Part shown: in pieces, positions 46,901-55,664 of the stretch | Layout of the letters: each line of letters begins with the position of its first letter | Numbering within the stretch: the stretch's first letter is position 1 | Assembly (NCBI RefSeq): GCF_932276165.1 | Contig: NC_064012.1 | Coordinates: 255,501 to 319,500 of the forward strand | Origin: Plutella xylostella | Taxonomy: Eukaryota > Arthropoda > Insecta > Lepidoptera > Plutellidae | Direction of reading: 5' to 3' | DNA length: 64,000 nt | The notes under the pieces: generated by a model | Database searches by the model: none | What the model was told of the DNA's origin: nothing | Seen by the model: the letters and a program-made list of their open reading frames with translations, nothing else | Program-made: the position numbers and the translations under genes

Positions 46901-49900
46901 ACGATTACAACTATGGATTTATCATTTCGGTGAAAAGTAGTTTATTCACGATATTTTTAAATTCGTTAACACATTTTGTTGTTTTAGGTTACTCTTGTTG
47001 TTGTTGTTCCTGCCATGGAACCTAAAAGTGTATTTTGTGCAGTGGACGTGGTACCTAGACTACCTAGTATACCTCTGCTCTAGTTTGCAGTCTAATATTG
47101 ATTGATTTTCAATATGACTTTCGTTCACATTTTGAGTTATAATTGTAATTTAAGTTCATCTGGAACATTTTATCCGTTTCGCAATACATACCTAAAACGC
47201 CCACGTTATCCAAAAGATAGATAATATACCTAAGTACTTACTAATAATTGATGTTACTTTTCCAAAATGACGTGACAAAGTAGCCACTATTGTGAGTATT
47301 GTGACCATCAGGGTGCCAATCCAGCGAGATGTGCAATGTGCATGCGTCTAAGATCCAGAATCTTATTTGAATAAAAAATAATGATAATGATTCTTAATTC
47401 TCGTGTAAGTATTATTTTATTTTGATTAAACCATAAAATTAATTGGAAACTTAATAAAACATAATTATACATGTTCATCATTGATATAATAAAATTTTAC
47501 CTAATAATGTATTTATTACTGATGGTATGTTTCCTAATAAATTTAATTTACATCGAATTCAACTAATAGGCTTTCAGGAACTGTCCGTAAATGAAAATGA
47601 TTATCGGTTCAGCCTCCCGCGTAGAATCCTTCAATCATAGTAGAGCGCGCACCCGACTGAACTATATTTAATTGGATTGTAACAAACGCAGTGCTAGTCG
47701 AAACTCACAAAATTGTTGCCAAATTAATACTCGCCGTAATGAGAAGTGAGCCCCTGCACAGTTCAATTTATTTTTATTGAAGTACCGTGCATTAGCTTTT
47801 TAATAATTATGTAGTTACATCTTGATTATGCTAAAGCGTTGCTCGTATAAAGCGATAAAAGTATCAAAGTAACCCTATTCCTTAGGTTAAATCAACTTAC
47901 ATGAGCTCCGTTAGGTGTGTTTTGAACTTTCAATAATTTTCGACTGCCTCGACGTAGTGATACGGTTTTGGTATCATTGTTTAGCTTATTTCAAATACTT
48001 TTAAATAAATTCATTCATAAAAATACCATCAAAGGGGGGCAATTTTCAAAGTAATTCAAGTAAATGTAAAACAAAACTGTTTTTTTTTTTGTCAAAACTG
48101 TTAGATTAGGTGCTTGTAACTTATTTTATGTAACTTTTTAGCAGTTTTGCATATTTTTATTAGATAGAGATGACTTTTTGCGGATAAAAGCCTTTTATTT
48201 CATGTCCGTAAGACGTATAAATCTCGAGATATGATTTTCTATGTAGAAGAAGAAAAATTTTAGTAATTAAACTTTAAAATGGCCGCCATTTCTAGAATAT
48301 TGAGATTTGACCCCACATATGGGGGTCGATTTTTGTCGATTAAATTACTCGTAGAATCCCCCCTTAAAGTTTGTCGGGTTCGAAAAACAACATGTTGTAT
48401 AGTCACCGACACGCTAAGAAATAATTATATACAAACAAAAAACCCGACTGCACGCTAAAAAGATGAAAACAAGCCCCAATGTTAATGGAAAGTATCGCAT
48501 TCGGGGACCAACATGACCGCAACACAAGGTATTTAAGTAAAACCTATCTAAGTAACATTCAGCTAAATGGTGAACCCTCTGCTGGTCCCCGCCTGCGATA
48601 CTTTCCATTAACATTGGGGCTTGTTTTCATCTTTTTAGCGTGCAGTCGGGTTTTTGTTTGTTTATAATTATATTTTTTTATTTGTAACTTTTTAGTTGTT
48701 TTATTTTATGAAATTTTATGTCAGTAGTCGGGTTTTAGTTTATGATTATTTTTTATTTCAATAATGTTGGTGTTAGGATTTAAATACCAACAATATGCAT
48801 ATTTTTGTAATGTGCTAATCAAATCCTTTCATTTGATACCCCACACAGCATAGTTGGAAAAATATGATTTTTTCTATCATCACTTTATGTCCTTTAGAGG
48901 GCGCTATATACATTTTAATGTAACGTCACATAGCCTATAACCATCGCGCAATCAATACGCTCCTAACGATACCTCATACATCAAAATGTATCAAGCCGTT
49001 TAGGCTACAGGAGGGAACAAAGAAACAGACAAACATACATACATACATTTACATACATACATACAAACATACAATCGAAAAACATTACCCTCCTCCTTCG
49101 GCAGTCGGGTAAAAATACCTACATGTTTAATTTTACCTAGACACCTAGGACGTCTATAAGCACACTATGATTAGTTGTTTGTGATGACTTGGCATTGCCA
49201 TTATGAAACGTTTATGTAGGTATTTTGTGTCACCGTTGCGTCGTTATAAATGCAAACAGAATTCATCATAATTATCATTGAAGATTGTCAGTAAATTCTT
49301 TTACACACGGAAAGAGAGCTTTTATTAGCGCTTAGTTAGGTACTTACTTCCAAACTAATCACAAACTATATTTTAAACAACAATATAATCCCTTTTACGT
49401 GAAGTACTTAGTTAGTTTTGAACCAAACTGTAATATTTCAGTATTTAAGTCGCATTCAATGCCGGGTCAAGTGCACTGAAATTCTCGCGCGGTAATTTTC
49501 CTCCTGGTATTTTAGTTGAAGTACACAATCTTTTATAATATTTTATTTATATTATTCTTACATAAATACAAATTATTCGGGAATTCCTGCTATAAAGTAT
49601 AATAGGTAATTTACTCTCAACAAAAAAATAACACCATAAGTGAGTCATAAGTGTATAACATAATTTCTGGTCACTTATACTAATAGACGGTGAAGTAATA
49701 TCTCGTGAGGAAACCTGCATAAAATATCTAGATTTAGCACATCCAGATAATTATGTGAACCCACCAACCCGCAGTCGACCAGCGTGGTGGGAAATGGTCC
49801 AAGCCTTTGATTATATTCGAAGGTCCAAGCTTAGGAAGGCAGATTAGACGTAGGGGATATAGGTACTTACACATAGGTTTCATTCGAGTGAACCAGGTGC

Positions 49901-50689
49901 AGGTACTTACATCCCCACAGAGAATAGAATAAATAGAATACTAATAGACGTCAACGATCAACTTAAAACTCTGTTTTGTTACTATATTAAATGGCATAAT
50001 TTCCCTTTCAAAGGGAAAAACAATTTGATCTGTCGTAATCGCTGTAAATGAAGACCTACATGCTACTACGCCGCTACGTAGCCGCCGCCGCCGCCGCCGC
50101 CACCTGTTGCTACGCCGAGCGCTACGCCGCTACGAGGCTACGAAGCTTTGCTACAATACAATAACAACTTCTGAACTTTCATAATTTTTATCTTAGTAAG
50201 TAGATTGTTTATTAACTACCTAAATGGTTGGCACCCAAAACCTCTAGCTAGCCGAAACAATATGACAAATCAATTCATTCCTATTTCACTATCAGACACA
50301 CTTCCTGAACATGTTAATCATTGTTTTTCGTAGCACGTGGAGTAGGTGTAAACATACAGGATATTTATGTAGGTGAATTTTTGTTTTGCCTACTTACTTA
50401 GGTATCCTTTCCTTTGTTTACGTAAAGGAAACACTAAATATATTTACAACAAATCAAATTTGATTGATTCTCAGTCAATGCTGTTGATTACTGTGTTAAT
50501 GTGTTTCAGTCCATTTTGTACTAGTTCATATTGTTAATAAAAAACTATGTGTTTGCGAATAGTAAGAAAGACAGTTAAAAGCAATGAAAACTGATATTTT
50601 TCAATCAAAAACAAGAAACAGCATGTTTAAATCTTGAATTACATCGAAGAAATTCATTCCATTAGGCTACTTACCCAGCTATGAGGCAT
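34304..50689 (-). CDS. klu: Klumpfuss-like four-finger C2H2 transcription factor
   Basis: Minus-strand join of 50675-50689, 43527-43908 and 34304-34926 (about 339 residues), or of the alternative first exon 40706-40772 with 34304-34926 (about 228 residues). All junctions have GT donors, AG acceptors and matching phase. The last exon has a CKRRRLSRLLDKL helix, a PLDLT motif (possible CtBP corepressor site) and four C2H2 fingers. Fingers two and three have the RSDxLxxH recognition helix of EGR/WT1 proteins, and finger four reads CPACPYAACRRDMITRHMRTH. This is the pattern of Drosophila Klumpfuss, a nuclear DNA-binding regulator of neural and sensory cell fate. The upstream exons rest on splice phase only. 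Another EGR-related factor cannot be excluded. Confidence 0.7.
34927..36559. other. klu intron, nothing recognised
   Basis: AT-rich intron DNA. Bases 35485-35560 carry a fragment of the GGGTTCCG repeat (TTAGGGTTCCGTTGCC). No other feature was seen. Confidence 0.35.
36560..36735 (+). repeat. Diverged family A SINE fragment
   Basis: Decayed B box (GGATTCAAATCCTGGC) followed by GTACCAATGAATTT and GAAAACATCGTGAGGAAACC; the tail half is missing. It is older than the other copies. Confidence 0.65.
36740..37770 (-). pseudogene. LINE reverse transcriptase fragment
   Basis: Minus-strand frames show YEGSTCRVVHE, GVKQGCLLSPLLFVILL, DLDYADDIVL (the YADD catalytic motif) and LRINRRKTVDM. After frameshifts come a C-terminal WRWIGHTLRR and GKRSRGRPVQTWRRSVEDEL. 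At least two frameshifts separate the parts (near 37330 and 37130-37250) and the 5' half is missing. The wording resembles RTE-related LINEs. It is inactive and lies in the klu intron. Confidence 0.8.
37771..38633. other. klu intron, nothing recognised
   Basis: No supported feature. Confidence 0.3.
38634..38739. repeat. Perfect 53-bp tandem duplication
   Basis: Two copies of a 53 bp unit (38634-38686, 38687-38739) differ at most at the final base. Each unit contains the small palindrome TATATACCTACTAGGTATATA. Confidence 0.9.
38815..38850 (+). repeat. 3' tail of the 'CCCGACTGC' family
   Basis: ACATTACCCTCCGCCTTCGG and CAGTCGGGTAA, without the body of the element. Confidence 0.6.
38851..40705. 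other. klu intron with a GC-rich patch
   Basis: About 39350-39500 is strongly GC-rich (CGCCCCCGCCGCGACTGAGC), unlike its AT-rich surroundings, and lies about 1.3 kb downstream of the alternative first exon. An open minus-strand frame crosses it, but I see no splice sites, motif or homology. It may be a regulatory CpG-rich element or an unrecognised exon. Confidence 0.3.
40706..40772 (-). CDS. klu: klu alternative first exon (short N-terminus)
   Basis: ATG at 40772-40770 in the context AAAATGA, encoding MNALMNSRKHQLETM and YSSLDLS plus one base, then a consensus donor CAG|GTAAGT. The phase matches the zinc-finger exon, giving a protein that lacks the Tyr/Pro-rich region. The exon lies inside the intron of the long form, so it needs its own promoter. 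Confidence 0.5.
40773..41200 (-). promoter_or_regulatory. klu: Candidate promoter of the short klu form
   Basis: DNA upstream of the 40706-40772 exon. It includes a GC-rich patch at about 41015-41155 (CGGCGGCGGCGGAGGCGGCG) in otherwise AT-rich DNA. No TATA box was located. The promoter role is inferred from the exon position. Confidence 0.3.
41275..41363. mobile_element. Small MITE, CACGAGCA family
   Basis: Inverted repeats GTCACGAGCACTGAAAAAGT / ACTTTTTCATTGCTCGTGA about 45 bp apart. The right end of a relative is at 51485-51530. It shares the CGAGCA..TGAA core with the nested MITE at 1923. Confidence 0.65.
41553..41702. mobile_element. MITE with AGGGCTGATTTTTCAAT ends
   Basis: Inverted ends AGGGCTGATTTTTCAAT / ATTGAAAAATCAGCCCT, with a second inverted stretch TCAGATAAAAGTTATCTGA just inside each end; flanked by TA. 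Confidence 0.75.
41703..42636. other. klu intron, nothing recognised
   Basis: AT-rich. A short Helitron 5' fragment (TCCTACTAATATTATAAATG) lies near 42210. The last ten bases (42627-42636) are the target duplication of the next element. Confidence 0.35.
42637..43396. mobile_element. Mutator-like non-autonomous element, copy 2
   Basis: 760 bp, starting GGTTCTAC and ending GGAACCC, flanked by TGAAAAACGC on both sides (42627-42636, 43397-43406). It matches 378-1152 throughout, including the subterminal GGCATAAATCTCGTTT-like arrays and the GC-richer middle. The two copies share ends but not flanks, which proves the boundaries. It lies between the two klu 5' exons, 130 bp from the 43527 exon. Confidence 0.85.
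43527..43908 (-). CDS. klu: klu Tyr/Pro-rich internal exon
   Basis: Acceptor TATTGCAG|A and donor GCTG|GTAAGT; 127 codons plus one base in a single open frame. It contains PPRPPHPPHPYSRYPYTD, YYYHCYPAYL and YLWAQYSKYANPCPPP. No folded domain is evident. Such low-complexity Tyr/Pro regions often act as activation or repression segments. Its end phase (1) matches the zinc-finger exon, which begins with the other two bases of a Gly codon. Confidence 0.65.
44040..45423 (-). pseudogene. LINE reverse transcriptase, 3' half with C-terminal zinc finger
   Basis: A 387-codon frame (45352-44189) contains LLFADDAAIVTNTEEEL (FADD motif), VDHFCYLGSTTTS, LYGSETWT, LQWLGHVQR and a C-terminal finger CDRCGKQCKARIGLFSHMRKC. 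Upstream, in another frame, come GCPPKMLALIKYFHDN and GVRQGCVLAP, so there is a frameshift near 45290. The element is 5'-truncated near 45423. The zinc finger binds nucleic acid in related LINEs. The clade was not determined. It lies in the long-form klu intron. Confidence 0.85.
45424..46695. other. klu intron with a (GGC)n patch
   Basis: About 46100-46200 is a GC-rich island with a GGCGGCGGCGGCGGCGGC run at about 46123-46143. No exon can be supported. The rest is AT-rich. Confidence 0.3.
46696..46860 (-). repeat. Fragment of the Mutator-like element interior
   Basis: In reverse complement it resembles the GC-richer middle of the elements at 378 and 42637 (GAACATGTTCGTC, CCCCATGGGGT, TAAACCTAAATATAG). 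Ends are missing and it is diverged. Confidence 0.5.
46861..48430. other. klu intron, nothing recognised
   Basis: About 1.5 kb of AT-rich DNA in which I find no gene, repeat boundary or conserved motif. Confidence 0.3.
48431..49112 (+). mobile_element. 'CCCGACTGC' element with a 5' fold-back
   Basis: The left part (48431-48662) is a palindrome with arms of about 85 bp (AACCCGACTGCACGCTAAAA to GCGTGCAGTCGGGTT). The AT-rich body ends in an ACATACATAC microsatellite (about 49030-49070) and the shared tail CTCCTTCGGCAGTCGGGTAA. The layout mirrors the 'CCGACTTC' family at 15334, but the sequence differs. No coding frame. Class unknown, possibly Helentron-like. Confidence 0.7.
49113..49683. other. 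klu intron, nothing recognised
   Basis: AT-rich with no supported feature. Confidence 0.3.
49684..49932 (+). mobile_element. Family A SINE, 5'-truncated
   Basis: Begins within the body (ATCTCGTGAGGAAACCTGCA) and has no tRNA head, so it cannot contain a Pol III promoter. A 35 bp insertion or duplication lies around the GGTCCAAGC motif, which occurs twice. Confidence 0.8.
50083..50103. repeat. (CCG)n microsatellite
   Basis: An uninterrupted CCG run of about seven units in AT-rich DNA 0.6 kb downstream of the candidate klu first exon. A similar run is at about 51703-51728. Confidence 0.75.
50675..50689 (-). CDS. klu: klu candidate first exon (long form)
   Basis: ATG in the context AAAATGC encodes only MPHSW before the donor TGG|GTAAGT. 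Phase 0 matches the acceptor at 43908. A GC-rich stretch (50715-50850) lies immediately upstream as a plausible 5' UTR or promoter, itself abutted by a SINE at 50855. The exon is tiny, so this is a phase-based inference. Confidence 0.4.
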
Positions 50690-50854
50690 TTTATTAGCAC
50701 AAGCGAAAGTGCGAAAGTTTGAGTGGTGAGTATGTCCGGCCGGGCGTGGGGGCGGCGCTGCGCCACGCGAGTGCATGCGGCGACTGCCGCACGCCGCCGC
50801 CGCCGCCACGCCGTCGCCGCGCCGGGCCCGGCGACCTTGCTGCTGTTGTTACCC

Positions 50855-51178
50855 ATTCTATTCTATTCTATTATATTCTCTGTGGGGGTGTAAGTACCTG
50901 CACCTGGCTCTCTCGAGTGGAACCTTTGTGCATAGCCCCAAGGTCTAAACTGCCTTCCTAAGCTTGGACCATTTCCCACCACGCTGGTCCACTGCGGGTT
51001 GGTGGGTTCACATATCTAGATATGCAGGTTTCCTCACGATGTTTTCCTTCACCGTAAGAGCGATGGTATACATTGTACTTAAGTTAAAAGAACTCATTGG
51101 TACATGTCGGCGCCGGGATTCGAACCCGCATCTCTTGCGTGAGAAGCGGGCGCTTACCCGACTGAGCTACCACCGCTC
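50855..51178 (-). mobile_element. tRNA-derived SINE, family A
   Basis: Reversed copy with complete head (A and B boxes) and GAATA tail at the left. A 20 bp deletion removed one of two ATCTAGAT-containing repeats. It sits at the edge of the GC-rich stretch upstream of the candidate klu start and is in the same orientation as the gene. Confidence 0.9.
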
Positions 51179-51423
51179 CGCCACCTTTTGTGAGATATAC
51201 TGTACGGGCAGGCGTAGTGAAATTACACTACGGTACAATCTGATAAGTAATAATACACTCAAAGGCAATGAAAATATTCCACTGAGAAAAGCACCAAGTT
51301 ACGCCTAAACGGAAAAGGATCTTAATGACGCCTTCTGTACTGAAACATTGAAGTACATTTAACAGAGCATCAGGATATTACCAACTAAAAAAAGTAATAT
51401 TTAATTCGAATTATAATTAAATG

Positions 51424-51530
51424 TTAGAAAAAACATTACCCTCCTCCTTCGGCAGTCGGGTAAAAATTGGGGTCGTTTGGTGTTGGCATTTTATGAGTGG
51501 AACTTTTGCATTGCCCGTGACTCGTGATTG
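51424..51530 (+). repeat. Repeat tail and MITE fragment
   Basis: 51424-51466 is the 3' tail CCTCCTCCTTCGGCAGTCGG. 51485-51530 (GGAACTTTTGCATTGCCCGT) is the right end of a CACGAGCA-type MITE. Confidence 0.5.
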
Positions 51531-51689
51531 TATTAGTAATAAGGTAAATATTACAAAATTATAATATGATGAGCATTTGAAATATAAATCATGATCATGA
51601 AATACTTACAAAAAAATTGGGTAGGAAGCTAGCTATGGTTTTGCAAATATAATCAGAGTGGACCTCAGCGGCCCACGCAACACACTCCG

Positions 51690-51730
51690 CCCACGCAACA
51701 TCCGCGCCGCCGCCGCCGCCGCCGCCGCAC
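51690..51730. repeat. (CCG)n microsatellite with flanking GC-rich DNA
   Basis: CGCGCCGCCGCCGCCGCCG in a small GC-rich patch that also has two copies of GCCCACGCAAC (about 51668-51700). Confidence 0.7.
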
Positions 51731-51851
51731 ATTGGTTAAAACCTCAAAGCACCACCAGTATATTGGATATCAGTGGGTTCTGACTCTTCTGACCACGCCG
51801 GCGAAAAGGTCAACTCTTGATAATTGGGACTGCAGTAGAATGTGGTCAGTT

Positions 51852-51985
51852 TTTACCCGACTGCCGAAGGATGAGGGTGATGTTTTTTGATTGTATGTAT
51901 GTAGGTATGTATGTATGTATGTTTGTCTATTTCTTGTTCTCTCCTTTAGCCTAAATGACCCTCTCTTGGTCCCCACCTGCGATAC
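51852..51985 (-). repeat. 'CCCGACTGC' family tail, reversed
   Basis: Starts TTTTTACCCGACTGCCGAAG, continues through a TATG microsatellite and ends CCCCACCTGCGATACTTTCC, which matches the fold-back arm of the 48431 element. A family C SINE follows directly. Confidence 0.65.
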
Positions 51986-51989
51986 TTTC

Positions 51990-52145
51990 CGACGACCGAA
52001 TGGCGTAGTGGTTAGTGACCCTGACTACTGAGCCGAAGGTCCCGGGTTCGATTCCCGGCTGGGGCAGATAACTAGATATTAGTTCTCGGATCTTGGATGT
52101 GGACATTAGTACAAGGTGTGAGTGTTTGTATTATTATATTTATAT
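51990..52145 (+). mobile_element. tRNA-derived SINE, family C (short body)
   Basis: Intact head (GGCGTAGTGGTTAGTGACC, GGGTTCGATTCCCGG) followed by a body with internal deletions, ending GACATTAGTACAAGGTGTGA. Confidence 0.8.
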
Positions 52146-52370
52146 ATTTTTTTGTAAAATATTGAAATAATATGTAAAGTTTTTTCTTTTATCTATTTAT
52201 AGCAGACCTATTCAACGATTACCCCATAACATCGAACCAACGGGGAAAAAAACATCACACTATACGGAAAGCCCCGTCATTGGCCTCATTTAAAAGGATG
52301 TTAAAAGACCATTTAAAAGACCATTTCCTCGGCTTCTGAATGAAGATCATAATCCTCTTTAATATGCTTA

Positions 52371-52491
52371 TCCTAACTAATATTATAAATGCGAAAGTAA
52401 CTGTGTCTGCCTGTCTGTCTGTCTGTCTGTTACCCTTTCAAACCAAAACTACTGAACGGATTTGAATGAAATTTGGTATACATATATGGTA
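52371..52491 (+). mobile_element. Helitron 5' fragment
   Basis: TCCTAACTAATATTATAAA start and CTGT microsatellite as in the full copies. It stops at CATATATGG, where a second copy begins. Confidence 0.8.
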
Positions 52492-52666
52492 TCCTAACTA
52501 ATATTATAAATGCGAAAGTAAATGTGTCTGTCTGTCTGTTACCCTTTCCCTTTCCCTTTGGTATACATATGGTATAGACCCTGGGAAAGAACATAGGCTA
52601 CTTTTTATCCCGGAATTCCCACGGGAAAACTTTTTAAGGCGAAGCGAAGTGCGCGGGAACAACTAA
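52492..52666 (+). mobile_element. Short non-autonomous Helitron, tandem copy
   Basis: Begins TCCTAACTAATATTATAAA exactly where the previous fragment stops. It has an internal CCCTTTCCCTTTCCCTTT run replacing part of the normal sequence, then the hairpin and CTAA before T. Confidence 0.85.
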
Positions 52667-53064
52667 TATTATAAATGCGAAAGTAACTGGGTGTAGGGTG
52701 TAGGGCAGTGTAGGGCAGTGTAGGGCAGTGTAGGGTAGTGTAGGGTAGTGTAGTTTAGTTTAGGGTAGTGTAGGGTAGTGTAGGGCAGTGTAGGGCAGTG
52801 TAGGGCAGTGTAGGGCAGTGTAGGGTAGTGTAGGGTAGTGTAGTTTAGTTTAGGGTAGTGTAGGGTAGTGTAGGGCAGTGTTGGGCAGTGTAGGGCAGTG
52901 TAGGGCAGTGTAGGGCAGTGTAGGGCAGTGTAGGGCAGTGTAGGGCAGTGTAGGGCAGTGTAGGGCAGTGTAGGGCAGTGTAGGGCAGTGTAGGGCAGTG
53001 TAGGGTAGTGTAGGGTAGTGTAGTGTAAGGTATAAGGCGGTATGAAGTTCGCCCAGTCAGCTAG
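52663..53064 (+). mobile_element. Helitron remnant expanded by a minisatellite
   Basis: The first bases (CTAATATTATAAATGCGAAA) follow directly on the end of the previous copy. The normal interior is replaced by the 10 bp minisatellite, and it closes with CCCAGTCAGCTAG before T. Confidence 0.7.
52691..53024 (+). repeat. 10-bp minisatellite with 90-bp higher-order repeat
   Basis: About 33 units of TAGGGCAGTG or TAGGGTAGTG. A variant unit TAGTTTAGTT occurs at 52751 and again at 52841, each time in the same run of neighbours, giving a 90 bp higher-order period. The array is strand-biased: G-rich on the plus strand. Confidence 0.95.
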
Positions 53065-53296
53065 TATATTAATTTATATCTTAATATTTGTATATATTAT
53101 ATGATGCTAGGTATATAATGTATGAATGTAAATATATTGTATTGTATATTCTTTATTCCAGTACACTTAACCCTTTACATTTTAATATCCTTCCACCCAA
53201 AGGTTGTCTGGACAAAATCGCTTTAAGCGATAAGACCGCCATTTGTACATATGTGTTAGATTATGTTTTGTATTGTTGTCGATATTTTTTTTGAGA

Positions 53297-53608
53297 TGAC
53301 CGAATGGCGTAGTGGTTAGTGACCTCACTACTGAGCCGACGACGGTCCCGGGTTCGATTCCCGGCTGGGGCAGATATTTGTTTAAACACAGATATTTGTT
53401 CTCGGGTCTTCGATGTGCCCGTAAAATGGCAATAGGCCCGCCCCCTATTACATTGGGAATTGGGACTAACATAACATTCTGGCGAAAAGTTGGTGCAGCA
53501 ATGCACCTCTGCCTACCCCGCAAGGGAGTACATTAGTACAAGGCGTGAGTGCGTGTTTTTTTTTGTGTACAAATAAATAATATCTTATCCTATCTTATCT
53601 TATCGCCA
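53297..53608 (+). mobile_element. tRNA-derived SINE, family C
   Basis: Full-length: head, B box GGGTTCGATTCCCGG, body with TCTCGGGTCTTCG and GGCAATAGGCCCGCC, and a tail of TCTTA repeats (about 53580-53605). Its last 80 bases are part of the duplicated segment that follows. Confidence 0.88.
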
Positions 53609-54457
53609 CTTTATTACGTGCATGGAGGCCACACCAAAAAAATTGTGAAATAAAATAAAAAATATATAATTATATATAATATACAAAATTATCAAAAAAA
53701 CAATGCACCTCTGCCTACCCCGCTAGGGAGTACATTAATTAGTACAAGGCATTCTGACTGGATAGTGATCCTACATCCACCACGGCCTAAAACCCTAGGT
53801 CAAGCTAGTGTTTCGTTTTTGTCACCGAAAATGCTAAGAAGATAATAATTAAAAAAATTAAAAAACCGACTTCAAAAAACCACTAAAATGTAAGAAATAA
53901 TTTAAGGTTTACACAAATTCTACTCGTATGAGACAGTACAAATATACCTAAGCAGGAACTGTTCTTTTTTGATGTTGGTGCGGTGACAAAGTACATTAGT
54001 ACAAGGCGTGAGTGCGTGTTTTTTTTTTTGTGTACAAATAAATAATATCTTATCCTATCTTATCTTATCGCCACTTTATTACGTGCATGGAGGCCACACC
54101 AAAAAAATTGTGAAATAAAATAAAAAATATATAATTATATATAATATACAAAATTATCAAAAAAACAATGCACCTCTGCCTACCCCGCTAGGGAGTACAT
54201 TAATTAGTACAAGGCATTCTGACTGGATAGTGATCCTACATCCACCACGGCCTAAAACCCTAGGTCAAGCTAGTGTTTCGTTTTTGTCACCGAAAATGCT
54301 AAGAAGATAATAATTAAAAAAATTAAAAAACCGACTTCAAAAAACCACTAAAATGTAAGAAATAATTTAAGGTTTACACAAATTCTACTCGTATGAGACA
54401 GTACAAATATACCTAAGCAGGAACTGTTCTTTTTTGATGTTGGTGCGGTGACAAAGT
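53528..54457 (+). repeat. Recent tandem duplication of 463-465 bp
   Basis: Unit one (53528-53990) and unit two (53991-about 54455) are identical except for the length of a poly-T run. The unit includes the SINE C tail, the CTATCTTATCTTATCGCCAC stretch, and the left part of the 'CCGACTTC' element. The junction reads AAAGTACATTAG, with GTA shared by both parents. Confidence 0.95.
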
Positions 54458-55104
54458 AATCTGAAGAAATATGGCACCAACTTCAAAAAAGAACAGTTCC
54501 TGCTTAGGTATATTTGTACTGTCTCATACGAGTAGAATTTGTGTAAACCTTAAATTATTTCTTACATTTTAGTGGTTTTTTGAAGTCGGTTTTTTAATTT
54601 TTTTAATTATTATTTTATTTAATAGTTTTTAGTTTATTTGTAATAATTTTCAATCAAAAGTAAGGTGCAAATGATACCAAAATGTCCTACTAATCAATAC
54701 GAATCATTCAAGCCTAAACACGAAGTAGTTGCTATATACCGTTGAGGAGTTCCCCTGACTGCCTTCCGTTTCCATCATCAGATCAGCTCAAGGTCACCAT
54801 CATATTTTTTTGTTATAAGAACTATATTTACGTTCTTAATTTCATTAGAATCGGTTAATATGTGCCCAAAATTGAAATTCATACCCTGTTTTTACCCCTT
54901 TACCCACCCTTGGGGGTGAGATAAAATTCTGAAAAAAAAATGGGACCACCTGGAAGCTCAACCCAATACAACAGAAAAAGAATTTTCAAAATCGGTTCAT
55001 AAACGGCGGAGTAATCGGTGAACATACATAAAAAAAAATATATAAAAAAAAAAAAAAAGATCCCGACGAATTGAGAACCTCCTCCTTTTTTTGAAGTCGG
55101 TTAA
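53865..55104 (+). mobile_element. 'CCGACTTC' element, full copy with duplicated left arm
   Basis: The second left arm (about 54327) and right arm (to 54592) form a palindrome like that at 15334-15602. The body and the CTCCTTTTTTTTGAAGTCGG end follow to 55104. Because of the 464 bp duplication, an extra single left arm lies at 53865-53990. Confidence 0.85.
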
Positions 55105-55664
55105 TAATAACTTACTCAGTAGGTACTCGTATTGAATAGGAAAATATAAAGTCGTAAAGTGTTGAAAGAGAAAATGTTTCTTGTGCGTTTTTCAGTAAGT
55201 ACCTATTTAAAATCTGAAAAGACTTTATAAGTTTTCTCTCAGAGACCTTGTAACAACGTAATGTCGGTCTGTGAAAGATCAGTAGCCACGGCACAGCTGC
55301 CGCCTCACAACAGTACCTAAACTAAAATAAATCCTAAACACTACACTTTACTACTTACCTGCATTATTTTATTTTGCGATTATTCTAGGTACCTTTATGA
55401 CTGTGTAGATAAGCGGAGTTGGTATTGGCAGGGTATTATTAGTTTCCTAAGTTAGTTTCTCGTTTTTAGGGTTTTGTAAGTCTACTAGGTACCTTTATAG
55501 CTTCGTCGTGTCTGTCCGTCTGTCTATCTGTCCGTCCGTCCGTCCTGGCTCGTTCTCCGCCGTTTCTGCCGATTGCCACGAACATTGGTGGAGAGATTTT
55601 ATGTGAGTAAGTATACTGATAATCCAAAAAATGTTTTGAAAATTTACATATTTTTAAATTATCT
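55105..55664. other. Intergenic DNA with a reversed repeat fragment
   Basis: 55470-55600 is a reversed piece of the GGGTTCCG/GACGGACAGACA repeat (GTCTGTCCGTCTGTCTATC, CGTTTCTGCCGATTGCCA). The rest is unremarkable. Confidence 0.45.

Noticed and set aside
50671..50856. Minus-strand frame starting MGNNSSK, resembling an N-myristoylated protein
   Set aside because: Its ATG is formed at the junction with the SINE tail and the frame runs through GC-rich low-complexity DNA into a stop. It is more likely a 5' UTR than a coding exon.
52691..53024. Possible telomeric or CRISPR-like array
   Set aside because: The unit is TAGGGCAGTG, not the insect telomere TTAGG, and there are no unique spacers; it is a minisatellite.
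53297..53370. Second tRNA-like head (family C)
   Set aside because: Also a SINE head, repeated many times with the same 3' body.
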